Assembly (NCBI GenBank): GCA_949825065.1
Contig: OX463848.1
Coordinates: forward strand, 29,083,549 to 29,147,548
From: Odontocerum albicorne
Taxonomy: Eukaryota > Arthropoda > Insecta > Trichoptera > Odontoceridae
Length of the DNA stretch: 64,000 nt
Reading direction: 5' to 3'
Shown: in pieces, positions 24,448 through 39,039 of the stretch
How positions within the stretch are numbered: position 1 is the first letter of the stretch
Layout of the letters: every line of letters begins with the position of its first letter
Position numbers and translations under genes: made by a program
The notes under the pieces: model-generated
What the model was told of the DNA's origin: nothing
Seen by the model: the letters and a program-made list of their open reading frames with translations, nothing else
Database searches by the model: none

Positions 24448-25335
24448 TTGACGAAAAAGTCAAATGTGCGAGTAAAAAAAATATTTCATATCAATATATT
24501 TAAAATGACTCGATCAAGTGCCGCAATTATCGAGGAATTTACCGGAGTTGTATTGGAATTGAGAGGAGAATTAAAGTCTCTCATGTGCAAAATATCGAAC
24601 TTAGAAAATTGTGTAATTGGTCAAACTGAGTTACTCAAAACTCAAGACAATACAATAGCATCTTTGTGCGCGAAGATAGTATCCCTCGAGGCAAAAGTGT
24701 CAGTGAGTACGAAGGGAAGCGAAACCATTGGAGTTGGGGAACCTATTTCCGAGCCAAGGGTGAGTTATAAACTAAACCACATACCCGAATCCAAAGCCGC
24801 GACCCCAAAAATACATAACGTTGGAAAAAGGACCAAACCCACGAAAACGCCAGAAGCAACTCCAACTGAAGCTGCAAAAAACAAAGAAAGTCCAAAAACC
24901 TACTCAGAGGCTACAAGGCAAAACCCAACAACCTCTTCTCACCAAGATTTTGACGATTCAGCACCAAAAGGCTCGAGTGACTGGAAACTTGTCAAACGTA
25001 AGACCAAAAGGTCAGTAGTAACTACCGGTTCAAAAACAAACACTGATCTGAAGGCTGTAAAAAGAACAGTCTTCCTACACGTTTGGAGATTTGTCCCAGA
25101 GACAACCACGGACGATATTTTAACATATGTGAGGTCTATCGAGAAAGAAGACTTTCAAATTGAAAAACTCCCTACGAAAAAACAATACGCATCATTTAAA
25201 ATTGGAGTACCCGAGCAGCTAGCTGAAAAATTCAACGACCCTGCTAGTTGGCCAGTTGGGATAGCTGTCTCCAAATTTATATTTTTAAAAGCTAAAAAGC
25301 CAAGTCTAGGAAATGAGCAAAACAGGAAAAATTAG
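24448..25335 (+). CDS. LINE ORF1 protein (coiled coil plus C-terminal RNA-binding-like domain)
   Basis: A 295-residue open frame. Residues about 20-85 form a likely coiled coil with heptad leucines and isoleucines (LRGELKSLMCKISNLENC, then LCAKIVSLEAKVS), the usual trimerisation region. Residues 110-190 are a Lys/Thr/Pro/Ser-rich linker. Residues 205-285 (TVFLHVWRFVPETTTDDI, YASFKIGVPEQLAEKF, WPVGIAVSKFIF) match the RRM-like ORF1 C-terminus seen in arthropod CR1/Crack-type elements. There is no CCHC zinc knuckle, unlike classical Jockey ORF1. The protein is expected to coat LINE RNA. The frame overlaps ORF2 by 23 nt in a different phase, which suggests translational coupling or reinitiation. 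An alternative start is the second ATG at 24505 (MTRSSAAIIEEF). Confidence 0.85.
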   Translation: MTKKSNVRVKKIFHINIFKMTRSSAAIIEEFTGVVLELRGELKSLMCKISNLENCVIGQTELLKTQDNTIASLCAKIVSLEAKVSVSTKGSETIGVGEPISEPRVSYKLNHIPESKAATPKIHNVGKRTKPTKTPEATPTEAAKNKESPKTYSEATRQNPTTSSHQDFDDSAPKGSSDWKLVKRKTKRSVVTTGSKTNTDLKAVKRTVFLHVWRFVPETTTDDILTYVRSIEKEDFQIEKLPTKKQYASFKIGVPEQLAEKFNDPASWPVGIAVSKFIFLKAKKPSLGNEQNRKN

Positions 25336-28178
25336 AATTTTGTATCAAAATGTAAGAGGTCTCAAAACCAAACTTCAAGAATTCCGGGACAATACGCTAT
25401 TACAAAATGCGGACATAATAGCGCTCACGGAATCCTGGTTGTGTCCGTCTGTTCAAAATGGAGAGCTGTTCGAAACAAACGAATACCACGTGTTCCGGAG
25501 TGACGCGGGCGAGCGCGGGCGGGGGGTACTATTGGCTGTAAACCAAAGGATTCCCTGTGAACGCATATTTGAGCTAGAAATTTCAAAGGACCAAGACATC
25601 TGGGTGAGGTGCAGGATAAACAATACAACAATATATATTTGTGTAGTTTACTTCGAGTGCACGGGTGCCGACGAAAACCGACAGAAATTTTATGACTCTC
25701 TGAATTCGGACAATCTTAAGTTACACAACAAAAATGTTTTAATTATAGGAGATTTTAATTTGAATAACGAATCCACGGAAGTATTGTTGGATTATGACTG
25801 TTTTCTTCAGTCCAACGATCTTGTCCAATACAATCACATAAATAACGAATACGGCAATATGCTGGACCTAGTCTTAAGCAATACCAACTGCAAGGTGGAC
25901 AGATCGTTGGAATGCTTTGTAAAGGAAGATAGACATCATCCGACACTCTCCGTGGAGATCCAGGTGAGATGCGTGGGCCGTGGGAGGGGTCGCAAGTATC
26001 GCCCTTCGCCACCCAGGGCTCCTCCCCCCTCCCCACGCAACTCCCGCCCTACATATAACTACCAAAAGGCAAATTTTTTACTCTTAAAGAATATTTTACT
26101 ACACTTCGACTGGAACACCCTGTATAGCATAGATAATATTGACGAAGCCGTAGAGTACTTCCATAGTGTCATTTACGGAACGCTAGATATCTGCGTTCCA
26201 CAGAAACATAATCTACCAAATTTGCCCAACTATCCAGTTTGTTCAATGTCGATATAATCCGAGATCTCAAAAATAAAAACAAACTTCACAACAATTATCT
26301 TCAAAGCAGAAACCAGGCTGATTACTTAGAATACTCGAGGCTGAGAGCCAAATTAAAAACTCAAATAAAACAATCGCGCCATGAGTATTTAGCCAAGATA
26401 GAGGACCGACATCCGAGGAAACCCTTCGAATCTTTGGAATCATGTAAAAAATAGAAAAAACGAATAAAACTAGCTTCAAATCTATGAAACTGGGAGACAG
26501 TATAACCGAAGACTCCCAAAAGATTGCAGAAAACTTTGCACAATATTTTCAATCAGTTTACGTAGATTCAGCGGCCAAATATGACACAAAAAATATTTTA
26601 AACAGTTCGTCAGACAGCAGAAGCATATCGCTCCATTCCATTTCTAAGGAAGACGTGCTGAAAAGCATAAACTCCTTGCAAACCGACAAAGCAATCGGAC
26701 CAGATGGGTTATCAGCCGACATTTTCAAAGTCTGTGCGAAATACGTGTGTGATCCCATCTGCTACATATTTAACTTGAGCATAAATACCAATACATTTCC
26801 CGTAAGCTGGAAGACAACCAGGGTCTGCCCTATCTTCAAATCGGGAGACCCGTTAGACTCTCATAATTACAGACCTGTAGCTGTTCTCTCTTTGCTTCCA
26901 AAAATTTTCGAAACTGTACTGTGCAACCAATTGACCCACCCAAGTGTCAACAAGACTTATTGGAAACCAGCATGGCTTTTTGCCAAAAACGATCGACTGT
27001 TACTAATCTTCTCTCTCTCACACAACAGATTGCGTCAAACTTAGATGAACTTTCACAAACGGACGTAATATATACAGACTTTCAGAAAGCTTTCGACAAA
27101 GTTGATCACGATATATTACTTAAGAAAATGCACAAACTTGGCTTCAGCGATAATCTAATTGGATTATTTGCATCATACCTAAAAGAAAGATCTCAATACG
27201 TAACAATCCGTAACAAGTCTTCTGTGGAATTTATCGCAAGATCTGGTATACCACAAGGATCCAATTTAGGTCCCCTACTATTCCTCATATTAATAGACGA
27301 CATTCAAAATTCCATAAGTCACTCGACATGTTTATTGTTCGCTGACGACTTGAAAATATTCAAAAAGATCAATTCACCTCAGGACTGTGCACAGTTACAA
27401 AAGGACCTAGACTCCCTAGTCTCCTGGAGTGAGCAAAATCATCTTCTGTTCAACATTAATAAATGTGTCTGTGTATCTTATAGTCGATCGTTTTCACCAA
27501 TCCACCATCAGTATACTATACAGGGAGTGGCACTAAACAGAGTTTCGGAATTCAAGGATTTGGGCGTAACCTTCGATGTCGGACTCACGTTCGTTAACCA
27601 TGTCTCACGTTTGATATCGGACTGTTACAAACTACTCGGTTTTGTAATGAGAATATCAAGAGAATTTAACAGCACCGATATCCTCCGAAACTTATATAAT
27701 TATCTAATTAGAACCAAATTAGAATATGCATCTACGGTTTGGGCTCCTCACCAGCTCAAATACAAAAACAATATAGAACAAATACAAAAAAAATTCCTCA
27801 GATATCTATGGTACAGAACAAAGGGCGATTACCCAAAATATGCTCACCATGCCGAACTTCTCACGGTGTGTAACTATAGAAGCCTTGAAACAAGAAGGCA
27901 AGAATCCATTGCGATATTCCTAATAAAGGTTTTTCCAAGGTTCCTTTAACTGTCCCGCGATTCTAGAAGCACTAAGTTTATATGTACCCAATAAATATAT
28001 CCGTGCAAGGAATCACCCTCTGTTCTACATACCAACTTACAGGACGAATATCATGGCTAAACACTCAGTCACCCGTGGTATAGAGATATTGAACCAACTG
28101 AATGACACGGTTGATATATTCTCGGTACCGTCTAGCAGTATGAGAAGAATCCTGGCTGATATTATTCCTAACGAATAA
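25313..28178 (+). pseudogene. LINE ORF2: endonuclease and reverse transcriptase, frameshifted
   Basis: The apurinic-type endonuclease comes first (25313-25950: YQNVRGLKTK, ALTESWL, IGDFNLNN, LDLVLSN, DRHHPTLSVEI). A short Pro/Arg-rich linker follows (25970-26050), then the RT: AIGPDGLSADIFK near 26690, NYRPVAVLSLLPKIFE near 26870, motif A YTDFQKAFDKVDHDIL (27070), motif B SGIPQGSNLGPLLFL (27245) and the catalytic LLFADDLKIF (27335). The C-terminal part runs to IIPNE and a stop at 28176-28178. Reading frame changes near 26240, 26455, 26940, 26990 and 27940, all in or beside mononucleotide runs; all catalytic motifs are otherwise intact. Confidence 0.88.
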
Positions 28179-28233
28179 GCTAACGCTAGAAGCAAACCCT
28201 CTTTGTGTAACAGGAGAAATCCGTGCAAAGTGG

Positions 28234-29305
<1,072 letters not shown>

Positions 29306-29505
29306 NNNNNNNNNNNNNNNNNNNNNNNNNNNNNNNNNNNNNNNNNNNNNNNNNNNNNNNNNNNNNNNNNNNNNNNNNNNNNNNNNNNNNNNNNNNNNNN
29401 NNNNNNNNNNNNNNNNNNNNNNNNNNNNNNNNNNNNNNNNNNNNNNNNNNNNNNNNNNNNNNNNNNNNNNNNNNNNNNNNNNNNNNNNNNNNNNNNNNNN
29501 NNNNN
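29306..29505. other. Assembly gap of 200 N
   Basis: Exactly 200 unknown bases in the (TA)n array. The round number suggests a placeholder, so the true distance is unknown. A short ATATAT remnant follows before unique sequence resumes at 29511. Confidence 0.99.
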
Positions 29506-29821
29506 ATATATTTGAGTACAATAGTCCTCCGTTATCCCGAGTTTTACTATTCGAGGTTCATTTACCGGCTGTCAACCGCGGTTTGAAAATATTGATTGGA
29601 AAAATCTACCATACTGTCAGAAGATCTCGATCAATCAATAGTAAGTAACCTACGTAAAAATGTCTAATTATCATTGATAAAAAACTATTGTACTTACCTC
29701 CGTGCGTAACATTGGATGTTATCATAGTTACTGTTTAATAGTTATTATTTACGCGTAATGATTGTCACAGAACATTATTTCAAATATTATTTGACAGCTG
29801 TAACTTCTTGGTATGATTATA

Positions 29822-30381
29822 AAGGGTATTTCAAATTGATCAGTTTTTTAAATTCTAATCTATTTAATTCTTGAATAAAACACACAATTTGTTTTGATTT
29901 CAAAAAACTTTTTATTGGTCATTGAAGTATAATATATGACATTTAAACACAAAAAAACAATATTCGTCAAATGTCCACCTCTTGTAGCACCACAGATGTC
30001 CACTCTTTTGTCCAAAATTTCAATGACATTTTTGCATAATTGCGGTTCTTACTCACCAATAACGCGAATAATTTCGTCCTTCAGTTCAGGAATTGATTGA
30101 GGGTAATTTTTATAGACCTGGTTTTTCACGTAACCTTAGAGAAAATAGTCCAACGATGTCAGATCACATGATCTTGGTGGCCAATTAACATCACCGTTTC
30201 CGGAGATTAAAATACATAAAATAATTCAACAATTTGAACGCGTTGTTGTGTTGTATACGAATCCATTTTTATAAATGTCATACATTACACTTCTCAAATG
30301 TCACAAGCCCCAGGCAATTTCGCGACGCCATCTGTGTCTTATCCAAGAAATAAAAAAAACCGCTTAATTTGAAAGACCCTG
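29822..30381 (-). mobile_element. IS630/mariner-like deletion derivative, copy a
   Basis: Inverted ends AAGGGTATTTCAAATTGATC and, reversed, CAGGGTCTTTCAAATTAAGC, next to TA on both sides. The internal sequence is the reverse complement of 40750-41305 across its whole length, including the 3' remainder of a transposase (minus strand: NPQSIPELKDEIIRVIG-like near 30090). The same internal breakpoint (AAACGGTGATGTTAATTGGC joined to CACCAAGATCATGTGATC) is present in copies b and c, so all three descend from one deleted parent. Confidence 0.8.
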
Positions 30382-30383
30382 TA

Positions 30384-30825
30384 CAACATAAAATAATGGC
30401 AAATAATGTATTCATTAAAACGAGATTACTTTACTGTTGAACAGAAAAATATCACATAAATCACAAAACGAAAAAGAAGTTCTTGATGAGGGAGACTGCT
30501 TGGTTTTCTAATATTTGTGATATTAACACTCAAGTATTAGATTCGCATATTTGTTTTAATCACTTACTACGTAAATTAATTAATTTGGTTGCCAAAAGTT
30601 TGTATAAAGTTTTCTATCGATAAGATGTGTACTCTGTTCTGAGTTTCGTTCCATTCAAATTCTTCATTAATAAAGATTTTCATTTCCATTAAAGAAACGT
30701 ATAAAACTCATAATTCTTTTCATTGCAATTTTTGCAAGACAAATTTTAAATTTAAAGTATTGAAACTTATTATTATGGATCAAAATGACAAGATCGCTGC
30801 AAAAAAAACAGAAACTACAAAAACC
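30384..30825. other. No recognised feature
   Basis: AT-rich sequence without motif or repeat match. Confidence 0.4.
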
Positions 30826-31012
30826 TACGGGGCCTGGTGGTAAAATACTTGTCTGCCGATCCGAAGGTTGCGGGTTCGATCCCCACTGGAATCCAGATTT
30901 TTTTTAAATAGGATTCCAGTCTGGTCCACACTTAGGGCCTATAAAAACATATTTTTGGTTGGTTGGAAGAGATTGCCACATGGCAATAAACTCACCAGGT
31001 TAAAAAAAAACT
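30826..31012 (+). mobile_element. SINE-B, best-preserved copy
   Basis: The tRNA-like head has an A-box-like GGCCTGGTGGTAAAATAC and a perfect B box GGTTCGATCCCC at about 30873, spaced like a tRNA. A T-run, a GGATTCCAGTCTGGTCC segment and the tail GTTGGAAGAGATTGCCACAT with GGCAATAAACTCACCAGG follow. Internal RNA polymerase III transcription is plausible. The tail resembles the 3' ends of insect RTE-type LINEs (hairpin then AATAAA-like then CGCC), which suggests the partner that mobilises it. Confidence 0.8.
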
Positions 31013-31019
31013 GCAGATG

Positions 31020-32630
31020 CCATAAAAAGACAAGGAGCAAATGAGGCTCCAGAGAATTAATAATACAATGAACTTAAAGCGACACAGAGACCAGCACAAC
31101 GATATATTGAAAAAAATATTTATATTCTGCCATTTTGTTGGATGTGTTATATATAATATACGTACATATTGTAATAATTATTCTATTTTTTTATAATAGG
31201 CAATCTACCCCAACTGGAATGAGTTGTGCCACCAAATTAAACTCACTATTCAATTATATGAGTCAAAATAATAAAACTAATTATAAAAAAGTTACATTCT
31301 AGACAATTTAAAGTTTCAACTGATAAAGCTTCAAAAATTTAACAATCATTCTAATCGTACAAGGGAAAAAGTTCCCCGAAAAAAGAAGGAAGGTAACATT
31401 CATAAGACGCGGTAAAGATATGGTTTTTAGTAAATCAAATATGTTTTGCAAAAGACAGTCGAAAAATATATGGTATATAGTTGCATCATCCAAACCATAC
31501 GCAGCCAGGATTCTCCACAATACCCATTCTGTACCCATTCACCACGCAGTGGCCCGTACGCAAACGACACATGACAGACACTTTCATCTTTATCATTCTT
31601 ATTATATTAAACCATGGTTTCAAAGGGATAGATTGTTGAATTGATTTATATCTAGATCCCTTATTTACACCAGTTATATCCCAATCCAACGCTCATAGGT
31701 GCCAATTATCATGTTTAATTTATTTAAAAGATCAGTTACTTGCTGTGAAAAATCAGACAGGGGACAAGGTAGAATATGCTTCTTTATTCTATTTTTTTAT
31801 ATCACATATTTAGTTGTTGATCGCTTACGTTGCCTAATTTATAAAATAACTTTTATCATACGTATGTACAAGTATGTATTTATAGGAAGTAAAAATGGTG
31901 CATACTCGTATTGGGTTAGACACTATTCACGGTTTCAGACATACATTGGCGGTCTTGGAACGCATCCCTCGCGGATAAAGAGGGACTATTTTATATTCAA
32001 ATACTATCCAATATCTATACTAAGTAGTTCCGATAGTTTTGAGAATGATAAAAGTATATCTCAATATAATTAAGTCAAGATTTACAATTACATTAAAAAT
32101 GATCAAATGCATTCTTAATCAATTTTCAGTTATTCCAAATGTCATAGTGCACTTATTAGTTTTTGCTTACAAGCCGGTTTATTTAAACCGCGTTGAATTT
32201 TATATCTCTACAAAAAAAACATCGTTTTTTTTTAAAACAAGTGAAAGGAATGCATTATGTATATTGAGTGGCATTACATATAATATATTAAACAAATAAA
32301 GAAAACTATGCAGAACAGGTAGATTGGGTTGTTTCAAAACCGCCCACTTAATTTGGTTCAATTCTAAACTTTGAAATTGACAGTTTAATACAGAGGAAAT
32401 TTAATTTTGTTCTACGTTATTCAATTTACTAAACTAGTTTGATAATTAAATTTTCAATTTAATATTTCATTCGTTTGGTACCCCACAACATATCTTCGGT
32501 CCCAGTGATTAAGTCTTCAGGTTAAGAACTACGAGTACTAGAGTAGGGAAACAACTCACAGTTTAACATCGCATGTGTTTGAAATTATACCTCATTTAAA
32601 TAGGAAACAACATTTGCACACGTCAAACTT
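31020..32630. other. No recognised gene
   Basis: AT-rich sequence with short open frames on both strands but no protein motif. TACTCGTA at 31903-31910 and TACGAGTA at 32530-32537 are the only notable sites. Confidence 0.4.
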
Positions 32631-32633
32631 GTG

Positions 32634-32730
32634 CCAGACAAACTCTTGTTACCAGACAAACTCTTGTTACCAGACAAACTCTTTTTACCAGACACACTCT
32701 TGTTACCAGACAAACTTTTTTAACCAGACT
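32634..32730 (+). repeat. 18-bp minisatellite, five units
   Basis: Unit CCAGACAAACTCTTGTTA begins at 32634, 32652, 32670, 32688 and 32706, with a partial unit at 32724. Variants change single bases (ACACACT, CTTTTTTA). The unit is a multiple of three, so it makes a repetitive open frame that is not a gene. Confidence 0.9.
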
Positions 32731-32983
32731 GATACTCATTTTTATTTATTTTTTGTATCATCGGGTTTTTTTATTTAAATAAACTTATATAATGGTTAAA
32801 TTAATATGCGTTAAATCTCAGTTTTGCATTAGAGAGATGTGATATAATCGAACTTCTTTATGTATAAGATACAGGAAGCTGACCGAGCAATATGTCCCAC
32901 ATTATGTGTGTGCCTTTACATAAGAAAAGCTCACCGAGCAAGTATGAAATGATAGAGTTATTTTACCCACATTATGCAAACAT

Positions 32984-33119
32984 GACGACCTCCGTAGTCT
33001 AATTGGTAAGACTCCTGTTTTTCAAACTGGGGGTTACATACACCATTACCACTTCAACCCAATTTATTTAAAAAAAATCAATCGTGTTTTCACTAAAAGC
33101 CTCTTTAACATTTTTTTAA
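32984..33119 (+). mobile_element. SINE-B head and body
   Basis: The A-box-like stretch CCTCCGTAGTCTAATTGGTAAGACTCC is well kept; the B-box region (GGGGGTTACATACACC) is decayed. A linker with CACTAAAAGCC leads directly into the tail, which is expanded into the tandem array at 33120. Confidence 0.7.
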
Positions 33120-33762
33120 TTAGTTGGAACAGATCACCACATAACAATAAACCCGCCAGGTTGTGCTGTATACAAAAGTGTAATACAATAATTAGTTGGA
33201 ACAGATCACCACATAACAATAAACCCGCCAGGTTGTGCTGTATACAAAAGTGTAATACAATTAGTTGGAACAGATCACCACATAACAATAAACCCGCCAG
33301 GTTGTGCTGTATACAAAAGTGTAATACAATAATTAGTTGGAACAGATCACCACATAACAATAAACCCGCCAGGTTATGCTGTATACAAAAGTGTAATACA
33401 ATTAGTTGGAACAGATCACCACATAACAATAAACCCGCCAGGTTGTGCTGTATACAAAAGTGTAATACGATAATTAGTTGGAACAGATCACCACATAACA
33501 ATAAACCCGCCAGGTTGTGCTGTATACAAAAGTGTAATACAATAATTAGTTGGAACAGATCACCACATAACAATAAACCCGCCAGGTTGTGCTGTATACA
33601 AAAGTGTAATACAATTAGTTGGAACAGATCACCACATAACAATAAACCCGCCAGGTTGTGCTGTATACAAAAGTGTAATACGATAATTAGTTGGAACAGA
33701 TCACCACATAACAATAAACCCGCCAGGTTATGCTGTATACAAAAGTGTAATACAATAAAATA
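33120..33762 (+). repeat. 69/72-bp minisatellite grown from a SINE-B tail
   Basis: Nine units of TTAGTTGGAACAGATCACCA, CATAACAATAAACCCGCCAG, GTTGTGCTGTATACAAAAGT, GTAATAC, each joined by either AATAATT (72 bp) or AATT (69 bp). The unit is exactly the 3' tail of SINE-B. Variants are shared between distant units (GGTTATGCTG in units 4 and 9, AATACGATAA at two junctions), suggesting segmental duplication within the array. Unit lengths divisible by three create overlapping open frames above 200 codons on both strands; these are artefacts. Confidence 0.92.
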
Positions 33763-33766
33763 CTCC

Positions 33767-34678
33767 GTCGTATTTTGAAGAATATACTAAAAGTATTTCC
33801 CTAGAGACAAATATTTCCTGAACAAGCAAAATTTGTCAAGGGCTGATGAACTCGTAAAAAGAGTTTGTTATTACAAAAAAATTATAAAGCAATATAAGAA
33901 ATTAAATTATTTTCTAAATACCTATTGTGTTGATTTGAAAAAAAATTCTATTTAATAAAATAAAAGTTTTTTTGGGAAGCTCTACTGAAAATGAGAACTT
34001 GAATCTGGTTTACCTACTAAATCCGCTGTCGAAGAAGAATTATATTGCAGTAAGAATTGAATATAGTGATTGGGATAATTTTTATATTGAGGTCGGTGTT
34101 CGCCAAAGTGCATTAACTGGCAACTGCTGTCAATATTCACAAAGACCATCATTCACCATAACCATGATGATTCTGGAAAGAGCGACTAGAACTTACAATA
34201 TTTTAAGACAATGATACAGTCGTTTCAACACTACATTTTTCATGTATAAAAATCGAAATATCCGACGCCAAAAAAGGTATAAAGACAAAGAGCGAAGGCG
34301 CTTTACTAAACGCGACTCAAGTTAAATGCAATTTGAACTAATGTTACTCTCACGCGGTTCACCGTTAAGACATGTTCACGTTATATTGTTTTGAAAACAA
34401 AAAATGAACACAATGTCCATAAAATTTACTTCAAAAGCATTACTACATAACTCTACAGAAAACAAAACACAATTTGAACATTCACAATATACTCGTATTA
34501 TGAATTACGTATTTTAGTATGTTAAAATATGTCAAACCGTTTTTACGATTTTTTATTGACAATAAGCAACGAATTTTTTTATTCAAATGAGAAAGAAACA
34601 GATTGCTATTTTCTGGCACTTTCAACAAACAATTTAGATTTTATTTCTTAATAATTATCTATAACCATGACCATGTGA
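33767..34678. other. No recognised gene
   Basis: An 80-codon plus-strand ORF at 33972-34214 has no recognisable motif and no partner in the window. The rest is AT-rich. TACTCGTA lies at 34490-34497. Confidence 0.4.
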
Positions 34679-35079
34679 AGCGTATTTCAAATTGAGCGGG
34701 TTTTTTTTTAATTCTTTGATAAAACAGAGATGGCGTCGCGAACTTGCCTGGGTCTTGTGACATTTGAGAAGTGTAATATATGACATTTATAAAAATGGAG
34801 TCGTATACATACAACAACGCATTCAAATTGTTGAATTATTTTATGTATTGTAATCTCCGGAAACGGTGATGTTAATTGACCACAAAGATCATGTGATTTG
34901 ACACCGTTGGACTCTTTTCTCTGGGGCTATTGTTTTTTTGTGTTTAAATATCATACGCATATGCTCGTATTATACTTCAATGACCAATAAAAAGTTTTTT
35001 TGAAATCACAGCAAATTGTGTGTTTTATTCAAGAAATTAAAAAATTTTTACTAAAAAAACCGCTCAATTTGAAAGACTC
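34679..35079 (+). mobile_element. IS630/mariner-like deletion derivative, copy b (shorter)
   Basis: Same ends as copies a and c (GTATTTCAAATTGAGCGGG on the left; CCGCTCAATTTGAAAGAC on the right) and the same first breakpoint. A second deletion joins CTCTGGGGCTA to TTGTTTTTTTGTGTTTAAA, removing the transposase C-terminus that the other two retain, so it is about 400 bp instead of about 560. Confidence 0.75.
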
Positions 35080-37943
<2,864 letters not shown>

Positions 37944-37947
37944 TTAA

Positions 37948-38188
37948 CCCTGAGAGATCGGCGCACTGCTATAGCAGTGGAAGAAATTTGTTCTACCCTT
38001 GTATTCTAAATGAATATCCTTCATTTAGAATACAAGGGTACATATTCTAAAATATATTTATGTTGTAAAAATGTATTTTTTTTGTTTTTTTGTTGTTTAA
38101 AATAAATATTTATCTCGAACGTCCGAATCGTAAATATATCTCAGCACTAGATAGACAATTATATTTTTTTCTCGTAGCGCTCTCAGGG
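37948..38188. mobile_element. piggyBac-type MITE with TTAA flanks
   Basis: TTAA (37944-37947) precedes CCCTGAGAG, and CTCTCAGGG precedes TTAA (38189-38192): inverted termini with the TTAA target of piggyBac elements. Inside, 37995-38041 is a near-perfect hairpin (ACCCTTGTATTCTAAATGAA and TTCATTTAGAATACAAGGGT). Also note GCACTGCTATAGCAGTG (37962-37978), a second small palindrome. The 241-bp element has no ORF, so it would depend on a transposase elsewhere. Confidence 0.75.
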
Positions 38189-38204
38189 TTAAAATGTAGT
38201 GTTG

Positions 38205-38560
38205 ACGCAGAGTGCTCCGGATACCATGGACAACTGTGAGAACAAAAATGTCCATCTTAGCCGAGCTTAAAATAAAGGATCGCCCCTCTTCATTGTGTAT
38301 GTGATGTGTCTTGCAGTAATTCGGTCACATAATGAGAATAGAGCCGAATAGCCTGGAGAAACTTGTGGTCGTCGAAAGCGTCGAAGAAGCGAGATATCGA
38401 GAAAGACCCCCAACTAGATGGAGTGACCTGATCAGGACTGCGACGGTATCTTCAATATCGGATGCTCTCCAATCGACCCGAGACCATTAAAAGGGTTTTC
38501 GACGGCCGCCGCCATCCTCATTCCTCACATATGAGGGACAGGACGACGGAGAAGAAGAGT
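38205..38560 (+). pseudogene. LINE RT extreme C-terminus
   Basis: Broken frames read RTKMSILAELKIKDRPS, then FGHIMRIEPNSLEKLVV (the GHI/GHV box), ARYRERPPTRWSDLI and a terminal SISDALQSTRD with an HI-type end near 38530. This is the usual order at the end of insect LINE RTs. It begins immediately after the MITE, so it is 5'-truncated or was cut by the MITE insertion. Confidence 0.7.
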
Positions 38561-39039
38561 TACTCGTATATATAATATACAAATTTACTGTAAACGTGTT
38601 AATGTATGATATTGTGACATTCTTGATAGGTGAGTGCGCAAGTGACTCTTTATAAAAACTTTGTTTTAGAATTCATTTAATGAAAGGTTTCTAAGAATTG
38701 AGAATTAAATACAACAAACGTTTATCCCAATACCGGAACTTCAAATGACTTGGCATTTGCAGTTCTCGAATTGTATAGTACAATAGTGATAATTTCAGAG
38801 TACCCCCTTACATAGCTATTGTCGAGAAAAGAATGTCCAAATCTGAATGCAAGGTCGGAAGTGAACTGCTCATTACAATTATTTCGGTTATTTATGGCGA
38901 CCTGAGATAGCTTGAACTTAGTAATTTAATACTGGACCAGCACGGCGCTGTTTGTTTGTTTACCAACATTTCAAGTACCTACCAAGATAAACACTGGGTA
39001 GTCTAAAATTTTAACATATTGTTTTTACTTATTTTATAG

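Noticed and set aside
30826..30893. Possible functional tRNA gene
   Set aside because: A and B boxes are present, but no seven-base-pair acceptor stem forms and the unit continues into a SINE body and tail; the same holds at 5582, 46270 and 58733.
32634..32730. CRISPR-like short regularly spaced repeats
   Set aside because: Units are directly adjacent without unique spacers; the setting is eukaryotic.
33064..33778. Overlapping ORFs over 200 codons on both strands
   Set aside because: They result from a minisatellite whose unit lengths are multiples of three.
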